Origin: Verrucomicrobiota bacterium
GTDB taxonomy: Bacteria > Verrucomicrobiota > Verrucomicrobiia > Chthoniobacterales > JAFAMB01
DNA: 5,114 nt
Direction: 5' to 3'
Assembly: GCA_019241095.1 (NCBI GenBank)
Contig: JAFAXJ010000653.1
Coordinates: forward strand, 1-5,114
The stretch's first letter is position 1. Every line of letters starts with the position of its first letter. Positions 1 to 5,114 of this stretch are shown here, piece by piece. A model generated the notes under the pieces. That model was not told the origin of the DNA. It worked only from the letters and a program-made list of their open reading frames with translations, and made no database searches. The translations under genes and the position numbers were made by a program.

Positions 1-72
1 AATTCAATCCTATCTGTCAGCCGTGGCTCAAAATATGCTTATCCCGAACAGCTCTCCGTAGCAATCCCAATC

Positions 73-1086
73 ATGTTATCTAAAGAATACTTTTCCGTTA
101 TTCGCTCTGTTCTCCTCGTATGTGCCCTTGTTCTGCCCTTAAGGGCTTTCAGTCAGGACAAAGCCGCTGTTTTACTGCCTGGGAGTATCAACGACCAAAG
201 CTGGAACGCCCAAGGATATTCCGGTGTTAAAAAACTCCAGGAAATGGGCTGGCAAGTCGCCTATTCAGAAAATGTTCAACCGTCTGATATGAGCCAGGCT
301 CTGGCAGATTATGCCAAAAAAGGTTATAACGTTGTGATAGGTCACACGGGCCGATTTCTGTCAGCCGCTGAACTCATTGCTAACAAATATCCAAAAACGG
401 TTTTTGTAGTCGGGTCAGGGAACGCGGGGTATGGCAAGAATGTCGCCTCCATTGATTTCGATAATACACAATTTGGGTATCTCATCGGGGTTATGGCGGC
501 GCGTATGAGCAAAACCGGTAAGATCGGCTCGGTAAACGGGCTTGAAGGTCTACCGAATGTGGTTGCACAAGTCGGAGCTTATAGAAAAGGGGCTAAAAGC
601 GTTAACCCAAACATTGAGGTCAAGGTTATTTATGTTCAGGATATGGAAGATGCAGCGGCTGCAAAGGAAGCGGGCCTTTCGTTGATCGCCTGGGGCGCCG
701 ATTATCTCAGCGGCAAGCTCAATGCTGGACAGCTCGGAATTATTCAAGCTGCAAAAGAGAAGGGGATCCACGCTAACGGACGCTCACTCGAAGATACGAC
801 CGCCGCGCCGGACACAGTTCTGACAAACATCGTTGAAAAGTGGTCCGACATGTACGGCACCGCGGCGGATGAAGCAAAGGCAGGCAAACTCGGCGGCAAG
901 TTCGAGCTTTACGGCTTTAATACGCCTGGTTGCACTGGAGCGGAACTTCTCTATACAAAGGATCAGGCATTTAGTCCGCAGGTTCCTCCTGACGTTGTAG
1001 CCGAATTAGAAGGTCTGAAGAAAAAGTTCGCCGCCGGCGAATTAAAAGTTTCCGTAACGCGTCAGGATGCGCGCGGCGGGATCTGA
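73..1086 (+). CDS. BMP-family periplasmic substrate-binding protein of an ABC importer
   Basis: This 337-residue protein is the ligand-capturing part of an ABC importer of the Bmp/PnrA family (Pfam Bmp type), whose known members bind purine nucleosides or related heterocycles. Residues 1-27 form a Sec signal peptide: Lys4 and Arg11, a hydrophobic core at about 12-23, and a likely cut after Ala25-Phe26-Ser27. Cys17 is not in a lipobox, so the product should be soluble in the periplasm. Family features are the first strand and ligand loop VLLPGSINDQSWN (33-45), the GSGNAGYGKNVASIDFD region (114-130), and QFGYLIGVMAARMSKTGKIG (133-152). Length is normal for the family. The segment around WGADYLSGKLNAG (207-219) differs from the phenylalanine-containing loop I remember from purine-nucleoside binders, so the ligand may not be a nucleoside. 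ATG 73 was chosen because it begins the signal peptide, although the frame stays open to position 1 without another start codon. No Shine-Dalgarno sequence precedes it. Confidence 0.93.
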   Translation: MLSKEYFSVIRSVLLVCALVLPLRAFSQDKAAVLLPGSINDQSWNAQGYSGVKKLQEMGWQVAYSENVQPSDMSQALADYAKKGYNVVIGHTGRFLSAAELIANKYPKTVFVVGSGNAGYGKNVASIDFDNTQFGYLIGVMAARMSKTGKIGSVNGLEGLPNVVAQVGAYRKGAKSVNPNIEVKVIYVQDMEDAAAAKEAGLSLIAWGADYLSGKLNAGQLGIIQAAKEKGIHANGRSLEDTTAAPDTVLTNIVEKWSDMYGTAADEAKAGKLGGKFELYGFNTPGCTGAELLYTKDQAFSPQVPPDVVAELEGLKKKFAAGELKVSVTRQDARGGI

Positions 1087-1103
1087 GCATGTTATCAGTG
1101 TAC

Positions 1104-1125
1104 TGGTATGGCGGGCGCCATACCA
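1104..1125 (+). promoter_or_regulatory. Intercistronic stem-loop between binding-protein and ATPase genes
   Basis: A perfect inverted repeat: TGGTATGGC (1104-1112), loop GGGC (1113-1116), GCCATACCA (1117-1125). It begins 17 bases after the stop codon of the binding-protein gene. Seen in RNA, this is a 9-bp stem with a tetraloop. It is not followed by a run of T (the next bases are TTTACGTGC), so it is not a convincing full terminator. In many binding-protein operons such hairpins protect the 3' end of the upstream message or partly stop transcription, so that the binding protein is made in excess over the membrane parts. That role is inferred here. The ATG at 1108 lies inside the stem, which argues against it as the ATPase start. 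Confidence 0.55.
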
Positions 1126-1137
1126 TTTACGTGCTTT

Positions 1138-2655
1138 ATGCAGCCAATCCCGCCTATGCTGGAAATGCGGGGTATTTGTAAGACCTTCGGAACGGTCCGG
1201 GCTAATCGTAATATAGATCTGACGGTTGAGCGGGGCCGAATCGTAGGCCTGCTCGGAGAAAATGGTTCGGGGAAAAGCACCTTAATGAAGGTACTTTTTG
1301 GTATGGTTCGACCTGATGCCGGGACTGTTTCATTTAACGGGCACGCTCTCCAATCTCATAGCCCCGGCGACGCTATCCGGGCTGGAATCTGCATGATTCA
1401 CCAGCACTTCATGTTGGTTGAGGCCATGACTGTACTGGAAAACGTCATGTTAGGGTGGTCGCGTGCAGGAACAATCCTAAAATCGATTGAGATAGCGAAG
1501 CTTATCCGCACAGCAAGCAAAGAATATGGCTTGGAATTAAGTCCGAAAACGCGCGTTTCGGAGCTGGGATTCGGGAAACGGCAACGAATTGAAATCGTTA
1601 AAGCCATTTTGCGCGGAGCCCAGTTGCTGATTCTAGATGAACCTACTTCTAATCTTAGTCCTGTGGAAGTCTCGAGTCTATTTCAGGTAATGCGTGCTTT
1701 CGCCGCGCAAGGTCGATCAGTCGTTTTTATCAGTCACAAAATGGGCGAAGTTCTCGATCTTTGTGATGAAGTGGTTGTCTTGCGTGCAGGCGAGGTGACC
1801 CATCGTGGACCTGTTCAGAACGCGACCCGGGCTGATCTGGCCAGGTTAATGGTCGGTCGTGAAATCAGTCTGAGCCATGTTTCTGAAACCAAAGTGCGCG
1901 GTTCCGAGTTAATGACCATTGAGGGACTCACACTAATCGAAAGCAGGCCTCCGATAGATGGCCTGTCGCTTTCATTAAGATCAGGCGAAATTTTTGCGCT
2001 CGCTGGAGTGGACGGCAACGGGCAGCTGGAGCTGATCGAAACGATTGCTGGTTTAAGAAGAGCCAGCAAGGGTAAAATAATTCTAAACGGTCGTGAAATT
2101 ACTCCCCTGCGACCAGAAGCTCGAGTTGCTGCCGGCGTGGCGTACATTCCTGTGGATCGAGCAAATACGAGTCTAGTTCCGGACATGACGGTACAAGACA
2201 ATCTTGCCTTTCGAGATTTCAATCGGCCTCCTTTGCGAAAAGGAATTTGGTTAGACAAAAATGCATTTCTTACGCGGGCGAGAACACGGATTCAACAATA
2301 CCAAATTGCTTGCCCAGGACCTCAAGTCGCCGCTCAGACACTTTCTGGAGGAAATCAGCAAAAGATCGTGCTGGCCAGGGAGGTGGGACGTAAACCAACA
2401 ATATTACTTGCCTTTCAACCAACATGGGGCTTAGACCCTGGCGCAACTCGGTTCGTTCTGGACGAGATATTGGCTTTAAGAGACGCTGGAGCCGCGATTC
2501 TCTACGTCTCTTCAGAGCTAGAAGAAGTCGTGATGTTAGGAGACCGGCTTGGAGTGATGTTTAATGGAAGGTTGATAGGTGTTTCTAATCGTAATGAACT
2601 TAGCATGGCCGAGATAGGACTTTTAATGTCAGGAGATGAACGGACGCTGTCGTGA
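1138..2655 (+). CDS. ABC transporter ATP-binding protein with two fused nucleotide-binding domains (NupO/RbsA-like)
   Basis: This cytoplasmic ATPase powers the importer; it has 505 residues from the start used here. Domain 1 (about 8-240) has Walker A GENGSGKST (40-48), Q-loop Gln89, a degenerate signature LGFGK (143-147), Walker B ending LDEPT (Asp167, Glu168) and H-loop His200. Domain 2 (about 255-500) has a degenerate Walker A, GVDGNGQLE (290-298), an intact signature LSGGNQQ (402-408), AFQPTWGLD in place of the Walker B/D-loop region (about 425-433), and SSEL where the H-loop histidine should be. The second-domain losses are usual for the duplicated ATPases of BMP and sugar importers. One hydrolysing site is therefore expected, made from domain 1 Walker A and domain 2 signature. 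Start: the frame opens at ATG 1108 (515 residues), but the extra MAGAIPFTCF is encoded by a hairpin; ATG 1138 or ATG 1156 fits the family N-terminus (LEMRGICKTFG) better. No start has a clear Shine-Dalgarno sequence. The stop overlaps the next gene by four bases. Confidence 0.93.
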   Translation: MQPIPPMLEMRGICKTFGTVRANRNIDLTVERGRIVGLLGENGSGKSTLMKVLFGMVRPDAGTVSFNGHALQSHSPGDAIRAGICMIHQHFMLVEAMTVLENVMLGWSRAGTILKSIEIAKLIRTASKEYGLELSPKTRVSELGFGKRQRIEIVKAILRGAQLLILDEPTSNLSPVEVSSLFQVMRAFAAQGRSVVFISHKMGEVLDLCDEVVVLRAGEVTHRGPVQNATRADLARLMVGREISLSHVSETKVRGSELMTIEGLTLIESRPPIDGLSLSLRSGEIFALAGVDGNGQLELIETIAGLRRASKGKIILNGREITPLRPEARVAAGVAYIPVDRANTSLVPDMTVQDNLAFRDFNRPPLRKGIWLDKNAFLTRARTRIQQYQIACPGPQVAAQTLSGGNQQKIVLAREVGRKPTILLAFQPTWGLDPGATRFVLDEILALRDAGAAILYVSSELEEVVMLGDRLGVMFNGRLIGVSNRNELSMAEIGLLMSGDERTLS

Positions 2656-3743
2656 AGACTGTTGCTGGCAAGAGCGTCCCTGAGACTCGTGCAGGAGATA
2701 GTCTTTGGAGAGTTGTTAACAAAGGCAGTTCTTTCAATAGACTCGCGCTGTCTGTGTTAGCCGTTCTTGCGGCGTTTGCGTTTACCGCTGTTCCGATTTC
2801 CCTGTCTGGTAAAAATCCCGCGGTGGCGTACTGGGCTCTACTAAGGGGCGCCTTCGGCTCGGTGGACGCCATCACTTTTGCCCTGAATAAAAGCACGCCT
2901 TACATATTAGCAGGGGTCGGGGTAGCGATGTGTTTCCGGGCTAGGATAATCAACATCGGAGGTGAAGGGCAGATCGCAGTCGGAGGTATCGTTTCGTCAT
3001 GGATAATACTGACATTCCCGGATTTAATGTCTTCTGTCCTGATCCCCCTGGCATTGGTCGGCGCAGCACTAGCTGGAGCTGTGTGGGCGGGGTTGCCAGC
3101 GATGATGCGATTAAGGCGTGGCGTGCATGAGGTACTGAGTACGTTGATGTTAAATTTTGTAGGGACCTTGTTGGTTGGAGAGGTTTTAAACGGGACAATG
3201 GGCGAACCTGGAGCGGGATTTCCTCAGTCGCCTCTATTTCCAGAATCGGGAAGACTGCCGATCTTATTACCCCAAACTGACCTGCACAGTGGTATTCTAT
3301 TAGCACTCATTGCAGTAGTTAGTTGTCATTTTGTACTTTGGTATACCCCATTTGGTTTTCGTTTACGAGTATTAGGTAGCAGCAGTTCAGCGGCCATCTA
3401 TGCCGGGATTTCACTCTCCTCTACGTTTCTGAGTGTGATGCTATTGAGTGGTGCGCTTGCGGGCGTTGCTGGCGGGATTGAAGTAATGGGAATTCATTAT
3501 CGTTTGATCGAAGGCTTTTCTTCGGGATTCGGTTTCAATGCTGTCGCGGTTGCACTTTTAGGAGCTCTGAACCCGTTGGCGATATTGCCCTCTGGACTTT
3601 TCTTTGGTTTTTTGGAAGCGGGTTCGTTGGCAATGCAGCGAGAGGTTGGTGTTCCCTCATCGCTCGTATACGTCATCGAAGGCGTCACGATGATTTGTGT
3701 ACTTTGTGCGATGGGATTTATAGGCCCTCGCAGCCGAAGCTGA
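2652..3743 (+). CDS. ABC transporter permease A, BPD_transp_2 family (NupP-like)
   Basis: This 363-residue inner-membrane protein forms one half of the translocation channel. It starts at GTG 2652, overlapping the ATPase stop as GTGA, which suggests translational coupling; an AGGAG at 2631-2635 is too far upstream (16 bases) to be a normal ribosome site. After a polar N-terminus of about 30 residues come roughly eight or nine hydrophobic segments, near 31-50, 82-95, 107-120, 127-148, 159-177, 213-231, 255-275, 293-320 and 338-357. Family marks are CFRARIINIGGEGQIAVGG (94-112), RRGVHEVLSTLMLNF (135-149), the ATPase-coupling loop FGFRLRVLG followed by SSSSAAIYAGIS (224-244), and the GFGFNAVAVALLGALNP run (282-298). 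In relatives the coupling loop usually reads GxNPxAAxYAGI; here the Asn-Pro is replaced by serines. It is the longer of the two permeases and pairs with the shorter one encoded 19 bases downstream, as in Nup-type nucleoside importers. Substrate is not readable from the sequence. Confidence 0.92.
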   Translation: MKTVAGKSVPETRAGDSLWRVVNKGSSFNRLALSVLAVLAAFAFTAVPISLSGKNPAVAYWALLRGAFGSVDAITFALNKSTPYILAGVGVAMCFRARIINIGGEGQIAVGGIVSSWIILTFPDLMSSVLIPLALVGAALAGAVWAGLPAMMRLRRGVHEVLSTLMLNFVGTLLVGEVLNGTMGEPGAGFPQSPLFPESGRLPILLPQTDLHSGILLALIAVVSCHFVLWYTPFGFRLRVLGSSSSAAIYAGISLSSTFLSVMLLSGALAGVAGGIEVMGIHYRLIEGFSSGFGFNAVAVALLGALNPLAILPSGLFFGFLEAGSLAMQREVGVPSSLVYVIEGVTMICVLCAMGFIGPRSRS

Positions 3744-3762
3744 ATTTGATCAACGAACTCGA

Positions 3763-4680
3763 ATGAAGATCATCATTGAGCTGCTAGCCGCCTCTGTTCG
3801 TATTGCGACGCCTCTGCTGCTGGCGGCATTAGGGGGTATTCTCTCGGAGTGTGCCGGGACCTTTGCCGTGGGAATTGAAGGAATGATGTTAATGGGAGCA
3901 TTCGCAGGTGTTGTGGCTACTTACAGCACCCACAACCTTTTACTGGGTTTGTTCGCGAGCGCATTCGGCGGCGCCGCGCTCGCTTCGATCATCGCCACTG
4001 CAACGGCTTGTTTTAGAGCGGATCAGATGGTCACTGGATTAGCATCTAACATTTTGTCGCTGGGTCTTACCAGCTTCTTAGTTCGCGGGTTTTTTGGCGG
4101 GCAAGCGCCTGTGATGCGTTTGGCGCCTCTACCTGCGATTTCTGTACCGATATTATCGCGAATCCCCGTGCTGGGCGAAGTCTTGTTCCAGCAACCCGCA
4201 TTAACCTACGCAGCATTCCTCTTGGTGCTACCTGTCCATTTCTTGCTCGTAAAAACCCAGATTGGGCTTACGATGCGTGCGGTCGGCGAAAATCCTGCCG
4301 CAGCATTCGCAGTAGGCAGTGACCCAATCAGGGTCCGAATGGCAGCAATAATTGCCGGTGGCGTTTTGGCAGGTCTTGGAGGCGCTGAGCTTGCATTGCA
4401 AGAGTTGGGTACTTTTACGGATGGCATGACTAATGGCCGTGGATTTATCGCCTTAGCGGCAATTATCGTCGGACGATGGCAGCCTTTGAAGGTGATGATC
4501 GGATGCTTGCTGTTTGGTACGGCTTCCGCGCTCGCATTGAATATGCAGGGTTGGGGCTTACCGGTTAGCTCGTATGTGTTGCAAATGGCACCGTACGTCA
4601 TCGCCCTTGCTGTCTTGATCGGAATCGGACGTGGGGTGAAAATGCCGGCCGCGATCGGTAGAAGTTTTACGCGAGATTAA
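3763..4680 (+). CDS. ABC transporter permease B, BPD_transp_2 family (NupQ-like)
   Basis: This 305-residue inner-membrane protein is the second, shorter channel subunit. Nearly all of it is hydrophobic, with about eight membrane segments and no long N-terminal extension. Family marks are TPLLLAALGGILSECAG (16-32) leading into GIEGMMLMGAFAG (37-49), the coupling loop LTMRAVGENPAAAFAVGSDP (169-188), which unlike permease A keeps the Asn-Pro, and GRGFIALAAIIVGRWQP (225-241). The two permeases are clearly different proteins from one superfamily and should form a heterodimer on the fused ATPase. The gene begins 19 bases after permease A and ends 18 bases before the amidohydrolase gene, so it is almost certainly in the same transcript. 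The ATG at 3763 is preceded by GATCAACGAACTCGA, with no recognisable Shine-Dalgarno sequence; the start is supported by the fit of the N-terminus to the family. Confidence 0.92.
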   Translation: MKIIIELLAASVRIATPLLLAALGGILSECAGTFAVGIEGMMLMGAFAGVVATYSTHNLLLGLFASAFGGAALASIIATATACFRADQMVTGLASNILSLGLTSFLVRGFFGGQAPVMRLAPLPAISVPILSRIPVLGEVLFQQPALTYAAFLLVLPVHFLLVKTQIGLTMRAVGENPAAAFAVGSDPIRVRMAAIIAGGVLAGLGGAELALQELGTFTDGMTNGRGFIALAAIIVGRWQPLKVMIGCLLFGTASALALNMQGWGLPVSSYVLQMAPYVIALAVLIGIGRGVKMPAAIGRSFTRD

Positions 4681-4698
4681 CGACCAGATTAGCTAATT

Positions 4699-5114
4699 AT
4701 GAATATAGGTATCCATAAAGTCGCAATGGCATCTCCAAGCGATGTCTCGGAGTTGGCACGACTGATCGACTCCAAAGAGGTTGATCCGGCGAACATTTGC
4801 GCCCTGATAGGCAAGACAGAAGGCAACGGTGGAGCGAATGATTTTACGCGCGGTTTTGCAACTCTGTCCTGTCAGTTGCTGTTATCAAAGCACCTTGGCT
4901 TGTCTCCCGAAGAGATTGGTAAACGGGTAGCTTTCGTCTGGTCTGGGGGAACTGAAGGAGTGCTATCACCGCATGCAACCGTTTTTACCCGATCTGAAAA
5001 CAGTCAATCCTCGGGTGAACTGCGGTTAGCACTAGGAATTGAGGTCACCCGCGATATTTTGCCGGAAGAAGTTGGCACTATGACGCAGGTGCAAGAGGTT
5101 GCAGAAGCGGTCCA
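4699..5114 (+). CDS. Ring-opening amidohydrolase, cyanuric acid amidohydrolase / barbiturase family (3' truncated by window edge)
   Basis: The frame from ATG 4699 stays open to the window end, giving 138 residues of a family that is usually about 355-380 long, so roughly the first of its three repeated domains is visible. Members hydrolyse a ring amide of cyanuric acid (giving carboxybiuret, which decays to biuret) or of barbiturate (giving ureidomalonate) in the cytoplasm. The visible evidence is strong: ALIGKTEGNGGANDFTRGFA (35-54), RVAFVWSGGTEGVLSPH (76-92) and LGIEVTRDILPEEVG (112-126) match what I recall of AtzD and the Moorella enzyme nearly motif for motif. Lys39 and Ser82 are the first of the three Lys-Ser pairs of this fold; the pair that supplies the catalytic nucleophile lies in the second domain, outside the window. 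Specificity cannot be decided from this part. The gene follows the last permease by 18 bases, tying the enzyme to the importer. No Shine-Dalgarno sequence is seen. Confidence 0.88.
   Translation, partial: MNIGIHKVAMASPSDVSELARLIDSKEVDPANICALIGKTEGNGGANDFTRGFATLSCQLLLSKHLGLSPEEIGKRVAFVWSGGTEGVLSPHATVFTRSENSQSSGELRLALGIEVTRDILPEEVGTMTQVQEVAEAV

Noticed and set aside
11..39. Possible sigma-70 promoter with TATGCT at 34-39
   Set aside because: The -10 match is partial and the hexamer 17 bases upstream (TATCTG) does not resemble TTGACA; this is expected by chance.
1027..1041. Inverted repeat TTCGCC-GCC-GGCGAA near the 3' end of the binding-protein gene
   Set aside because: A short 6-bp palindrome inside coding sequence (FAAGE codons) in a GC-rich patch; it is most simply explained by codon choice.
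1104..1135. Rho-independent terminator after the binding-protein gene
   Set aside because: The stem is good but is followed only by TTTACGTGC rather than a T run, and the downstream genes belong to the same transporter, so complete termination is unlikely.
1815..2258. Minus-strand open frame of 147 codons opposite the ATPase gene
   Set aside because: It lies fully inside a well-supported gene, shows no recognisable domain, and its serine- and arginine-rich composition is typical of antisense shadow.
4206..4601. Minus-strand open frame of 131 codons opposite permease B
   Set aside because: It is the shadow of a conserved membrane protein gene; no motif, ribosome site or separate context supports it.
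1138..4680. Ribose- or sugar-type importer
   Set aside because: The fused ATPase and permease superfamily are shared with sugar importers, but the binding protein is of the Bmp type and there are two different permeases, which points to the nucleoside/heterocycle class.

Overview
The window holds one co-directional gene cluster on the plus strand. It encodes a complete BMP-type ABC importer: a periplasmic binding protein, a double-domain ATPase and two different membrane permeases. These are followed by the first third of a ring-opening amidohydrolase of the cyanuric acid amidohydrolase / barbiturase family, which runs off the right edge. All five genes are packed tightly: about 51 bases between genes 1 and 2 with the start chosen here, a 4-base overlap between genes 2 and 3, 19 bases between genes 3 and 4, and 18 bases between genes 4 and 5. 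This spacing is what one expects of a single transcript.

The host looks like a Gram-negative bacterium. The binding protein has an ordinary Sec signal peptide without a lipobox, so it should be a free periplasmic protein rather than a lipoprotein. Base composition is near balanced and gives no sharper clue. I would guess Proteobacteria but cannot name a genus. None of the five genes has a well-placed Shine-Dalgarno sequence, which is a second, independent hint about the host.

Layout: positions 1-72 are leader sequence or an upstream extension of the first reading frame, with no promoter I would defend. Positions 73-1086 encode the binding protein. A perfect 9-bp stem with a 4-base loop lies at 1104-1125, between the binding protein and the ATPase. 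The ATPase runs to 2655 (start most likely 1138), permease A covers 2652-3743, permease B covers 3763-4680, and the amidohydrolase starts at 4699.

Working model (inference): the importer captures a nitrogen-rich heterocycle in the periplasm, such as a pyrimidine, purine, barbiturate or s-triazine-type ring. It passes the ring through the two-permease channel using one competent ATP site, and the cytoplasmic amidohydrolase then opens it hydrolytically to release usable nitrogen. The layout recalls the transporter genes atzTUVW and the cyanuric acid hydrolase gene atzD of Pseudomonas sp. ADP, but the sequence does not reveal the true substrate. No regulator, mobile element, RNA gene or CRISPR array is visible.
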